From NCBI RefSeq assembly GCF_038069655.2, contig NZ_CP150951.2:3836868-3900867 (forward strand): 64,000 nucleotides of DNA. The letters are read 5' to 3'. A program made the translations under genes and the position numbers. The DNA comes from Yoonia sp. BS5-3. Its GTDB lineage: Bacteria > Pseudomonadota > Alphaproteobacteria > Rhodobacterales > Rhodobacteraceae. The notes under the pieces are model-generated. The model was not told the DNA's origin. It searched no databases and worked only from the letters and a program-made list of their open reading frames with translations. Positions within the stretch are counted from its first letter, which is position 1; every line of letters begins with the position of its first letter. Positions 44,058 through 52,710 of the stretch are shown one piece after another.

Positions 44058-44945
44058 TGTATTGTTGGCCCTTGCGATGCCTTCGGCCATTTGCGCCGCT
44101 TGACTGACCCTTGCGGCAGACTTTTCCGCATCGTATCGCGCAAAGAAATGCAGCGGTGCAGGCGCCCATTCATAGCTTATCTGATGCAGGGCTGCGCTTG
44201 CCAACTCATCTCTTACCATGGCCGCAGGCAGCGTCGCGATCCCCATGCCATCTGCCGCCATATGCAGACAGGCCGCCAAGTTGCTCGATGGCACCAGCCG
44301 TGCCTGCAAGCCGCGTTGGTCTGCAAAATGGGCCGAAACCTCTTCAAACAAGCGTGTATTCCGCGCATGGGTCAGGATCGGATGGGCCAGTAAATCTGCA
44401 GAGGTGACGACATCGCGCAAGCCCAGCGCAGGTGAGGCGATCCAGATCAGCGGGTAGGTCCCAAGGTCCCGTTGGCCAGACGCCAACCTGCTGAACGGTG
44501 CGTTCTGCAGGGCTAAATCGATCCTGCGCTCGGCCAGTTCTTTTTCAAGTTCTGCGGATAGATCGACGGTCACCTCAACCGTGAGATTGGGAAACCGGTT
44601 CTTGAGCATCCGCAGATAGTCGCGCAGCCATGTGTGCACGATCATTTCTGTCACCCCAAGCCGCAGTGTGCCGTCGATCAGGGTTTTCTCATCTGCTGCG
44701 GTAACGAATGCATCCGTCGCATCGAGCACGTGACGGGCGTGCGCCAGCAGTTCCTGCCCTTTACCCGTCAACCTGACCGAGCCTGCGTCACGCGTCATCA
44801 ACGTGCTGCCCAAAGCTGTCTCCAACGCCGCAATCCGGGCCGAGATATTAGGTTGCGTGGTGTTCAACCGGTCTGCCGCCCGTCGGAAGCTTTGCAAGTC
44901 AGCGACCCAGACAAAGGCTTCGATTTGTTTGAGGTTGAACCGCAT
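44049..44945 (-). CDS. LysR-family transcriptional regulator
   Basis: A 298-residue LysR regulator: N-terminal winged helix (FNLKQIEAFVWVADLQSF, TTQPNISARIAALE) and a C-terminal periplasmic-binding-protein-like effector domain. ATG 44945 is chosen because AGGAGG lies 4 bases upstream; an 11-residue longer frame is rejected. It lies directly upstream of the hyuA operon on the same strand, an unusual order for LysR proteins, which are often divergent from their targets. It is the best candidate regulator for that operon. Confidence 0.92.
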   Translation of the reverse strand: MRFNLKQIEAFVWVADLQSFRRAADRLNTTQPNISARIAALETALGSTLMTRDAGSVRLTGKGQELLAHARHVLDATDAFVTAADEKTLIDGTLRLGVTEMIVHTWLRDYLRMLKNRFPNLTVEVTVDLSAELEKELAERRIDLALQNAPFSRLASGQRDLGTYPLIWIASPALGLRDVVTSADLLAHPILTHARNTRLFEEVSAHFADQRGLQARLVPSSNLAACLHMAADGMGIATLPAAMVRDELASAALHQISYEWAPAPLHFFARYDAEKSAARVSQAAQMAEGIARANNTNY

Positions 44946-45003
44946 TTTGCCTCCTGTGCGCCTGAATGATCCTGACATGTTTGATCCTTGCGCGACAGAG
45001 AGC

Positions 45004-48000
45004 CTAGTGAAAATCGCGCGACTTTGGGATCACCCGCACGTCGCGTGGGTGACGACCCCGAGGATCATGTGGGATGTTGCGTTTGACCTCATCAGCGCGC
45101 GCTAGAGGTGGCTCCATTCTGTCATCCGCCAACCGTTCGAGCGCATCACTACGATCCGTCAGATGATGGGCGACTACATGGATCACGTCGTCGCTGCGCT
45201 GCACCATTCCGCGCACATCGATCACACGGGCGCGCATGATGACTTTGCGAAAGGTCTCCATCACCTTGGGCCAGACGACCAGATTGGCGATGCCGGTTTC
45301 ATCCTCAAGCGTGATAAAGCAGACCCCCTTCGCACTACCGGGTCGCTGCCGGATCAGCACGATCCCGGCGAGTTTGATAGATTGCCCGTTGCGTAGTCCA
45401 TCCAGGCTGGCGCAGGTAGTGTAGCCTTGCCGGGCCATGCTTTTGCGTAGGAATGACATGGGGTGCGCCTTAAGCGACAGGCGGGTCGTTTGATAATCCG
45501 CGACCACATGTTCGCAGATCGGCATTTGCGGCAAGTCAAAGCGAACCTCCTCTCCCTCATCCTTCTCGGTGAATAGCGGTAAGTCAGGCGCATCGCGCAA
45601 GGCCCGCGCATCCCACAGCGCCTGCCTGCGATCCAAAGTCATCGACCGGAAGGCATCGGCGGCTGCGAGTTTACGCATGATACCCGCATCCAACCGTGCG
45701 CGTTTCTTCAGATCGGCCAGATCCGTAAAGGGCTGCCCGCGTTGTTTCATGATCCGCTGGGCCATGTCCTGCCGCACCCCGTCGATCTGGCGCAACCCCA
45801 GCCGTACGGCAAAAACGCGCGGGCCGATAGGTTCCAGCGTATTATCCCAATCGCTGTAATTCACATCCGCTGCGCGCACGATTTTCCCATGTTCGCGTGC
45901 ATCCCGCACGATTTGCGCAGGCGCGTAGAACCCCATGGGCTGGGAATTGAGCAACGCAGCGCAGAATACATCCGGGTAGTGGCATTTGAGCCAGCTGGAC
46001 ACATAGACCAGATGCGCAAAGCTAGCGGCATGGCTTTCGGGGAACCCGTAATCGCCGAACCCCTTGATTTGATTGAAGCAACGCGTTGCGAATTCCGGTT
46101 CATACCCGCGTTTGATCATGCGGCTGACCATCTTGTCTTCCAGTTCTCCGATGGTCCCTTTGGACCGGAAAGTCGCCATGGCCTTGCGGAGCTGGTTGGC
46201 CTCATCCGGGCTGAACTCGGCCGCGACCATGGCCAGTTTCATCGCCTGTTCCTGAAAGATCGGCACGCCCTTGGTGCGCTCCAAGACGTGGCGCAATTCG
46301 TTCGGGTCATGGGGTGGCGCTGGTGAGGGGTATTCCTCGGGCTCCTTGCCCGCCCGCCTGCGCAAGTAAGGATGCACCATATCCCCTTGGATCGGCCCAG
46401 GCCGCACGATCGCCACCTGAATGACCAGATCATAAAATTCACGCGGTTTCAGGCGAGGGAGCATGTTCATCTGCGCCCGGCTTTCCACCTGAAACACGCC
46501 CAGACTGTCGCCCTGACACAGCATGTCATAGGTGGCTTTGTCGCCCTGAGCGATATTCGCCAAGGTCAGCACCTTGCCGTAATGCGCCTTGACCAAGTCA
46601 AAGGCCTTGCGGATACAGGTCAGCATCCCCAGCGCCAGCACATCCACTTTCAGAATGCGCAACTCATCGATATCATCCTTGTCCCATTCGATAAATGTGC
46701 GTTCGGGCATGGCCCCATTGCCCACAGGCACCGTCTGGGTCAGCTTCTTTTCGGTCAGGATAAAGCCGCCCACATGCTGGCCCAGATGGCGGGGCATCCC
46801 GATCATCTGATCAGCCAGTTTGATGGTGCGCGCAATCAACGGATCGCGCAGATCAAGCCCGGCCTCGGCCGCCTCTTTCGCCCCAATCTCGCGCCCCCAG
46901 GACCCCCAGATGGTCTTGGCCAAAGCGCTGGTGATATCCTCGGACAGGCCCATGACCTTGCCCACTTCGCGCACCGCCATGCGGGGACGATAGTGGATCA
47001 CCGTGGCACAAAGTGCCGCCCGGTCGCGGGTGTATTTGTCATAGATGTGCTGGATCACCTCTTCGCGGCGTTCATGTTCAAAATCGACGTCAATATCGGG
47101 GGGTTCTTTGCGTTCTTCGCTAATAAAACGCTCAAACAGCAGGTCGTTTTGCGCTGGATCAACAGCAGTGATCCCCAGCACGTAACAGACGGCTGAATTC
47201 GCTGCCGACCCGCGCCCCTGGCACAGGATCGGCGGGTCGCATTGATGCCGTGCGTAATCGACGATTTGTTCGATGGTCAGGAAATATTGCGGGATATCCA
47301 GTTTCTTGATCAACGCCAGTTCTTTGTGAATGGTCTCTTTCAGCGGCGCGGGCACGCCTTCAGGGTAGCGCTGTGCGGCCCCTTTCCACGTCAACTCTTC
47401 AAGATATTCCTGCGGGGTGCGCCCATCTGGGACGGTTTCCGTAGGGTATTCATAAGCCAGCTCGCGCAGGTCAAAATGGCAGGCATCCGCCACGTCGCGC
47501 GTGGCCCTGATCGCGTGCGGCCAGTCGGCGAAAAGCTGCATCATCTGTGCGGGCGACTTCAGGTGGCGTTCGGCATTGGCATCCAGCAGGAACCCGGCCT
47601 TGTGGATCGTTGTTTTGTGCAGGATGCAGGTCATGACGTCCTGCAAGGGCCGCCTGTCAGGCGCATGGTAACGCACGTCATTGGTCGCAAGGATCGACAG
47701 GCCATGCGCCTTGGCGAGGCTATCCAGCCGATTGATCCGCGCCCGGTCATCTCCCTGATAGAGGTAGCTGGCGGCGATATATTTCAACGTCGGCAGCGCG
47801 CGTCTGATGCGGCGGAACCCAGCCTCGAAACGGTCGAGGCCTTCGCCCGGGATGGTAATCAGTTGTACCCCTTCGCTGTGGCGCGCCAGATCATCCAGCG
47901 TGATATCGCAAGCGCCTTTAGCCTGCCAATCCCCGTTCACATCCTGCATTTTCCCTTTGGACAACAGCGTACACAGCCGCCCATAGGCTGCCCGGTCGCG

Positions 48001-48306
48001 GGGGTAGGCGAGGAATTCTTCACCGCTGATCAAACGCAACCGGCAACCGATGACCGGCGTGATCTGTGCCTTAAGCGCTTCGGCATGCAAGCGCACGACC
48101 CCCGCCATCGTATTCAAGTCAGCACAGCCCAGCTTGTCATAGCCCAAGGCATTGGCCGTGCTCGCCAGATCAACAGCATCCGAGGCCCCGCGCAGAAAGG
48201 AAAAACAGGTACTTAACCCCAATTCGACATAGGCAGCCTTGGGGTTTGACGTGAACCCATCACCTTCAATTGTCCGCCGCGGGCGTTGGTTGTCCATTTC
48301 AGGCAC
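45004..48306 (-). CDS. dnaE2: Error-prone DNA polymerase DnaE2
   Basis: A 1100-residue C-family polymerase alpha subunit of the DnaE2 (ImuC) type. The PHP domain starts at YVELGLSTCFSFLRGASD, the catalytic Asp pair is in PPDIDVDFEHERR near 400, and a third Asp in KVDVLALGMLT near 550. A C-terminal OB fold follows. It makes translesion, mutagenic synthesis under SOS with ImuA and ImuB. It lies 78 bp after imuB, with a short hairpin in the gap, so it may have some independent expression. Two in-frame ATGs (48306, 48297) are possible starts. Confidence 0.96.
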   Translation of the reverse strand: MPEMDNQRPRRTIEGDGFTSNPKAAYVELGLSTCFSFLRGASDAVDLASTANALGYDKLGCADLNTMAGVVRLHAEALKAQITPVIGCRLRLISGEEFLAYPRDRAAYGRLCTLLSKGKMQDVNGDWQAKGACDITLDDLARHSEGVQLITIPGEGLDRFEAGFRRIRRALPTLKYIAASYLYQGDDRARINRLDSLAKAHGLSILATNDVRYHAPDRRPLQDVMTCILHKTTIHKAGFLLDANAERHLKSPAQMMQLFADWPHAIRATRDVADACHFDLRELAYEYPTETVPDGRTPQEYLEELTWKGAAQRYPEGVPAPLKETIHKELALIKKLDIPQYFLTIEQIVDYARHQCDPPILCQGRGSAANSAVCYVLGITAVDPAQNDLLFERFISEERKEPPDIDVDFEHERREEVIQHIYDKYTRDRAALCATVIHYRPRMAVREVGKVMGLSEDITSALAKTIWGSWGREIGAKEAAEAGLDLRDPLIARTIKLADQMIGMPRHLGQHVGGFILTEKKLTQTVPVGNGAMPERTFIEWDKDDIDELRILKVDVLALGMLTCIRKAFDLVKAHYGKVLTLANIAQGDKATYDMLCQGDSLGVFQVESRAQMNMLPRLKPREFYDLVIQVAIVRPGPIQGDMVHPYLRRRAGKEPEEYPSPAPPHDPNELRHVLERTKGVPIFQEQAMKLAMVAAEFSPDEANQLRKAMATFRSKGTIGELEDKMVSRMIKRGYEPEFATRCFNQIKGFGDYGFPESHAASFAHLVYVSSWLKCHYPDVFCAALLNSQPMGFYAPAQIVRDAREHGKIVRAADVNYSDWDNTLEPIGPRVFAVRLGLRQIDGVRQDMAQRIMKQRGQPFTDLADLKKRARLDAGIMRKLAAADAFRSMTLDRRQALWDARALRDAPDLPLFTEKDEGEEVRFDLPQMPICEHVVADYQTTRLSLKAHPMSFLRKSMARQGYTTCASLDGLRNGQSIKLAGIVLIRQRPGSAKGVCFITLEDETGIANLVVWPKVMETFRKVIMRARVIDVRGMVQRSDDVIHVVAHHLTDRSDALERLADDRMEPPLARADEVKRNIPHDPRGRHPRDVRVIPKSRDFH

Positions 48307-48319
48307 AGCCCAACCCTCT

Positions 48320-48351
48320 TCTTTTTTCCAAAAATACTCCCGCCGGAGGCG
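48320..48351 (-). terminator. Short hairpin with T-run between imuB and dnaE2
   Basis: On the minus strand CGCC-TCC-GGCG (48351-48341) is followed by GGAGTATTTTTGG and another T/A run. Similar CCTCCGGCGGGAGTATTT sequences are common after genes in Rhodobacteraceae. It may weaken read-through into dnaE2. Confidence 0.4.
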
Positions 48352-48384
48352 TCCCCAGACCCGCCACCAGATACCGCCACCCGA

Positions 48385-49917
48385 TCATGCAAAACACCCA
48401 TGCACAAACCAGCGCGGATCGCCCCCGCGCCCATCCTCATGCAGGCCTTCGCGGTACAGCCAAATACGCTGGCCCATCTGGTTTTCCACCTTGAAATAGT
48501 CGCGCAACCTTGTGCCGGGCCGGTCCTTCCACCACTCAGGCGCAATCCGTTCGGGGCCCGCATAGCAGACCACCCGATGCGTCTGCCATCGCCAGACAAA
48601 CTGCGCAGGCGGGCCTTCGGGCACGGCATAAAGCACGCGGACCTCTTCGGGGTGATCAAACAGGCGCAAAGGGCGTTCTTTCGTCACCACGTCTCCTGTC
48701 TCAGCCAAAGCCGCCAAAGCGGCCACCTGTCCCTCGGCCCGTTCGGGGATATGGCTTTCGCGCAGCACGGGTCGCGTCACAGCGCGGGGCCCAAACTTCG
48801 CGCTCAGCCGGTCCACCAAACGGGTCAGATGCAGATCATCATCCGATCCCCCATCAAGCCGGTTCTGCCGCTCCTGCATCTCTTCCACACCGCCTGCCTC
48901 CAGCGTGATCAGATCAAAACCAAAACCGGGCTTGATCCGCTCCACCTTATCGCGAAAGAGGCTATGCAAATGCCCCGGATTACGGGTGGTGGCCGAAGTC
49001 GCCACATCCACATGGCTCACATCCCCATCCGTCCGGTAAACAGTCAGATGCAGGCGGCGGCACCCTTGGCCTGCTTGCTTCAAAGCCGCGCACAAGTTTT
49101 CACACAGCTCCGGCAAGTAAGGCGTGGGGTCAAAGATCGGCTCAGCCAATCGGCTTTGCACCCGGAACCGGGGCTTGGCATCAACACTGGCGACAGGCTC
49201 GGCCAGTTTGCCAAAAGCCTGATCCAAACGCATAAGCGGATTAGAATTCAACTCCGCCTTCACAAACCGGCGGGTCAGCGACAGGCGCGGCACATCCATG
49301 ACCGCCCCGATGGTTTTCAATCCCAAGCGACGCAGCAAAAGCACCGTATCTGCATCCAAGCGCAGCGCTTTGACCGGCAAAGCGCCCAGTTTGATCGCCA
49401 CATCATCCGGCCCGCTGATCGACCGGACCGGTCCAAAGCGCGCCAAAGCCCAGGCCGCCCCCCATGTGGGGGCCACGGCCAATTGTGCGGTCAGCCCCAG
49501 CAGGGACAATTGCGTCTCCATCTCAACCAGCATCGCAGCTTCGCCGCCCAGCAGATGATCCGACCCGGTTGTATCCAGGATCAGCCCATCTGTCCCGTCC
49601 CGCACAGTCCAGGGGCACCAACGCCGGGCCCAGAGAACCAGCCGGTCTAAGGCGGCGATATCACCTGCGGGGTCGGCATATTCCACCTGTAATTCAGGGC
49701 AGATCGCGCGCATATCCACCACCCGTGCACCCGGATGAATACCATTTTGCCGGGCCATCCGATTGGCTGCATGCACGACAGGGCCATGGTGCCCTTCGCG
49801 GGCCAGCACCAGCGGGATATCATCCGGCGGCGCGTTGCCCTGCCGCTCCACCACGCGGCTCCAACGCTCCATCGCGAACTGGGGCAGACAGATCGAGGTG
49901 ATCCGCCGCCCGGTCAT
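48385..49917 (-). CDS. imuB: ImuB, Y-family-polymerase-like SOS protein
   Basis: A 510-residue ImuB. It has the fold of Y-family polymerases (RRITSICLPQFAMERW start, ARRWCPWTVRDGTDGLILDTTG near 100) but lacks the full catalytic acid set, as in known ImuB proteins, and acts as an adaptor between the beta clamp and DnaE2. The ATG at 49917 is taken because MTGRRITSICLP matches the family start. It overlaps the imuA 3' end by 98 bp. An earlier start at 50034 would add 39 Arg-rich residues from inside imuA. Confidence 0.92.
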   Translation of the reverse strand: MTGRRITSICLPQFAMERWSRVVERQGNAPPDDIPLVLAREGHHGPVVHAANRMARQNGIHPGARVVDMRAICPELQVEYADPAGDIAALDRLVLWARRWCPWTVRDGTDGLILDTTGSDHLLGGEAAMLVEMETQLSLLGLTAQLAVAPTWGAAWALARFGPVRSISGPDDVAIKLGALPVKALRLDADTVLLLRRLGLKTIGAVMDVPRLSLTRRFVKAELNSNPLMRLDQAFGKLAEPVASVDAKPRFRVQSRLAEPIFDPTPYLPELCENLCAALKQAGQGCRRLHLTVYRTDGDVSHVDVATSATTRNPGHLHSLFRDKVERIKPGFGFDLITLEAGGVEEMQERQNRLDGGSDDDLHLTRLVDRLSAKFGPRAVTRPVLRESHIPERAEGQVAALAALAETGDVVTKERPLRLFDHPEEVRVLYAVPEGPPAQFVWRWQTHRVVCYAGPERIAPEWWKDRPGTRLRDYFKVENQMGQRIWLYREGLHEDGRGGDPRWFVHGCFA

Positions 49918-50518
49918 ATTGCCCAACCCATTGGCCCGGTTTCGCACGGCGCGACCGGAACAGATCGAGCGACCAACGCGGCTGCCCCGGCGCTTGGGCG
50001 TCGTGCGGATGTGCGGCGGATGGCATCGCCGCAATGCGCCACCGGTCGCGCGCCGCGCTGAGATTGGCCGTGCCCGCCCGCCGGATCAGCCAGCAAGGCA
50101 CATCGGCCGCCTCTGCCCGGATCGCAAGCCGCTTGGTCGCGGTGAAATCCAAAGCCGGTGGATCGCCCCAAATTTCGCCCACAACAGCACCCAATGCGCG
50201 ACAGCGCAGCCCATCCTCCATGGCCCACAACACATCCGCAGCACGGGACAGATCGACCATGATGAGCGGGCGTTTGGTGCCAATGCCCGCCAAATAGGGG
50301 CGCCCGGCCTCTTTGCGCGACAGCCTGTCTTGGACCCACAGGATCGGGGCATCGGTCCGGGGCAAGCGCGACAGAACAAAGCCCATGGCCGCAGCATCGG
50401 TGGCAGCGCCCGCAAAGGCCTCGGCCAAAGTGTTGGTGGCCGTATCGGGCGATACCCCCTGCCCGGCCAGACCTTTGTTTACCCGTAACGCACCCATACA
50501 CGACACATCGAATCCCAT
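49820..50518 (-). CDS. imuA: ImuA, RecA-like SOS mutagenesis protein
   Basis: A 232-residue ImuA. It has a degenerate RecA-like core (APILWVQDRLSRKEAGRPYLAG, then RPLIMVDLSRAADVLWAMEDGLR) and works with ImuB and DnaE2 in damage-induced mutagenesis. A perfect LexA box lies immediately upstream. The predicted transcript would begin about 10 bases before ATG 50518, so either the mRNA is almost leaderless or the true start is ATG 50497 (MGALRVNK). First gene of the imuA-imuB-dnaE2 cassette. Confidence 0.9.
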   Translation of the reverse strand: MGFDVSCMGALRVNKGLAGQGVSPDTATNTLAEAFAGAATDAAAMGFVLSRLPRTDAPILWVQDRLSRKEAGRPYLAGIGTKRPLIMVDLSRAADVLWAMEDGLRCRALGAVVGEIWGDPPALDFTATKRLAIRAEAADVPCWLIRRAGTANLSAARDRWRIAAMPSAAHPHDAQAPGQPRWSLDLFRSRRAKPGQWVGQYDRAADHLDLSAPVRDGALEPRGGAAGQRAAG

Positions 50519-50523
50519 TTAAT

Positions 50524-50563
50524 GTTCACTATTTGTTCTAATTCCTGCAGCGCCTTTCGTCAA
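50524..50563 (-). promoter_or_regulatory. imuA: LexA box and promoter of imuA
   Basis: GTTC (50524-50527), seven bases, GTTC (50535-50538): the alphaproteobacterial LexA site GTTC-N7-GTTC. On the minus strand TTGACG (50563-50558), a 17-bp spacer and TAGAAC (50540-50535) form a promoter whose -10 element overlaps the LexA box. Repression by LexA and SOS induction follow. Confidence 0.88.
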
Positions 50564-50666
50564 ATCATCCTTTCCATTCCCTGACGGGCCGTCCCATAAG
50601 TATCTGGGAATAAAACCATCTGCCCAGACGTAACCCTGACATCGCCCCACCCAACAGGATGCACCC

Positions 50667-52307
50667 ATGAACATTCTTTTCATCATGTATGACCAACTCC
50701 GCTTTGATTACCTCAGCTGTGCGGGGCATCCGCATTTGCATACTCCGAATTTTGACCGGGTCGCAGCGCAAGGAGTACGGTTCACCAACGCCTACGTGCA
50801 ATCGCCGATCTGCGGATCCAGCCGGATGTCGTATTACACCGGACGTTACCCCTCCAGCCATGGTGCCCAGTGGAACAATTATCCACTGCGTGTGGGTGAG
50901 CAAACCATGGGCGATCATCTGCGCAAGGCCGGCATGGATTGCTGGCTGATAGGCAAGACCCATATGCATGCGGACAAAGAAGGCATGGAACGCCTCGGGC
51001 TCGACCCGGACAGCGTGATCGGCGCGCGGCAGGCGGAATGCGGATTTGACGTCTGGATCCGGGATGATGGACTTTGGGCGCAAGGACCTGCAGGGTTCTA
51101 CGACGAAAAACGGTCGCCCTATAATGTATATCTGAAGACAAAGGGCTATCCGGCCGAAAACCCATGGGCAGACCACGCCAATGCGGGCGTCAAACCGGTG
51201 AACCGGATCGCATCAGGCTGGATGTTTGAAAACGCGGACCGGCCCGCAAATATCCATGAAGAGGACTCTGAGACCGCCTGGCTGACCACCAAGACCATCG
51301 AGTTCATGCAGCAGGCCAAAGACCCATGGTGCGCGCATGTCAGCTATATCAAGCCGCATTGGCCCTATATCGTCCCCGCCCCTTATCACAATATGTACGG
51401 GCCCGAACATGTCCCGCCCGCGCTGCGCGACAACCGCGAACGCGACAATGCGCATCCGGTTTTTGACGGCTATATGAACAACAAAGTTGGACAAGCCTTT
51501 CAGCGAGACGACACGCGGCAAAAGGTGATCCCGGCCTATATGGGGCTGATCAAACAATGCGACGATCATCTGGGGCGAATACTAGACCATCTGGAAGAAA
51601 CCGGCGCGATGAAAGACACAATGATCGTGCTCACCTCAGATCATGGGGATTATCTGGGCGATCACTGGATGGGTGAGAAATCACTCTTCCACGATCAATC
51701 CGCCAAAGTGCCCATGATCATCTATGACCCACGCGACCGGGCCAATAGCACCCGCGGGAAAACCTGCGACGCCTTGGTCGAAAGCCTGGATATAACGGCC
51801 ACATTTATCGAGGCCGCAGGCGGCGAAGTGCCCGGCCACATCGTCGAAGGACGCTCGCTCCAGCCTTGGCTAGACGGGGACAGCCCGGCATGGCGTGAAT
51901 TCCTGATCAGCGAGTTTGACTATTCTGCAACACCCCTTGCCGAAGATCTGAGCATCGCCCCACGCGATTGCCGCCTGTTCATGGTGTTTGATGGGCGCTG
52001 GAAGATGATGCACGCCGAAGGCGGCTTCCGTCCCATGTTGTTCGATCTACAAACGGACCCGGAAGAATTTATCGATCTGGCCAAGACCCACGGGTTCTCG
52101 GATCAGCTTGACCGCCTTTACGGCTATCTGGCCCGCTGGGGACGACGGATGTCACAAAGGGTGACCAAATCCGATCAAGACATCATCGACATGCGCGGGA
52201 AAGCCGGATTGAAAGGCGTGCTACCATTTATGTACGACGGCGAAGAAGTGCCCCGCGCCTTAACCCAATACTACCGTGGAGAGGCACCGGAACTGCCCGA
52301 GAAATAG
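50667..52307 (+). CDS. Sulfatase / phosphonate monoester hydrolase-like enzyme
   Basis: A 546-residue alkaline-phosphatase-superfamily hydrolase. The formylglycine motif is CGSSRMSYYTGR with Cys49; metal ligands are Asp9 (MYDQLRFD) and the TSDHGDYLGDH segment near 325. It resembles arylsulfatase/phosphonate monoester hydrolases. The standard motif is C/S-x-P/A-x-R, and here the third residue is Ser (Cys-Gly-Ser-Ser-Arg), which is unusual and may change the need for Cys conversion. No signal peptide, so it is cytoplasmic. It stands alone between the SOS cassette and the tRNA gene. Confidence 0.9.
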   Translation: MNILFIMYDQLRFDYLSCAGHPHLHTPNFDRVAAQGVRFTNAYVQSPICGSSRMSYYTGRYPSSHGAQWNNYPLRVGEQTMGDHLRKAGMDCWLIGKTHMHADKEGMERLGLDPDSVIGARQAECGFDVWIRDDGLWAQGPAGFYDEKRSPYNVYLKTKGYPAENPWADHANAGVKPVNRIASGWMFENADRPANIHEEDSETAWLTTKTIEFMQQAKDPWCAHVSYIKPHWPYIVPAPYHNMYGPEHVPPALRDNRERDNAHPVFDGYMNNKVGQAFQRDDTRQKVIPAYMGLIKQCDDHLGRILDHLEETGAMKDTMIVLTSDHGDYLGDHWMGEKSLFHDQSAKVPMIIYDPRDRANSTRGKTCDALVESLDITATFIEAAGGEVPGHIVEGRSLQPWLDGDSPAWREFLISEFDYSATPLAEDLSIAPRDCRLFMVFDGRWKMMHAEGGFRPMLFDLQTDPEEFIDLAKTHGFSDQLDRLYGYLARWGRRMSQRVTKSDQDIIDMRGKAGLKGVLPFMYDGEEVPRALTQYYRGEAPELPEK

Positions 52308-52527
52308 TACTATTGACGGCGGCAGAGGGCCCGAACTGCACTTTGCCGCCGCTCAGCCATTCGCCAATATCGCCCCCAAACAAAGCTCGCGCTCAAGCCC
52401 GATGTAGCGCGGTTTTCGCGACATCAGGAAACATTTGGACGCATGACGCCCCCCAAAAGCAAACAAACCGGCCTACCCGTCAAATTCCACTTGTGAACGC
52501 AGGAATATTCCTGCTAGACGCAGCCTT

Positions 52528-52617
52528 GGAGACGTGGCCGAGTGGTCGAAGGCGCTCCCCTGCTAAGGGAGTAGGCGGGAAACCGTCTCGAGGGTTCGAA
52601 TCCCTTCGTCTCCGCCA
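52528..52617 (+). tRNA. tRNA-Ser (anticodon GCU)
   Basis: A 90-base tRNA with acceptor GGAGACG paired to CGTCTCC, discriminator G and an encoded CCA. The anticodon arm CTCCC-CTGCTAA-GGGAG gives GCU at 52562-52564, and a long variable arm fits serine. The T-arm is GGGTTCGAATCCC. It is the likely insertion site of the downstream island, since the integrase gene begins 94 bp past its 3' end. The 220 bp before it show no gene. Confidence 0.97.
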
Positions 52618-52710
52618 CCCACACTTTTAATCCTTGTTTTTCAGATCGATACTGCAAAACAAGGCTTTGTGCAACTTGCACTGCTACAATAGGCTGCTAC
52701 AGTAGCCCTC

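Noticed and set aside
47242..48216. 324-codon plus-strand frame opposite dnaE2
   Set aside because: Antisense to the PHP region of dnaE2; no domain seen.
48286..49650. 454-codon open frame on the plus strand opposite imuB
   Set aside because: It is antisense to a well-recognised ImuB. The translation is rich in Arg, His, Gln and Pro and has no domain, as expected of a shadow in G+C-rich DNA.
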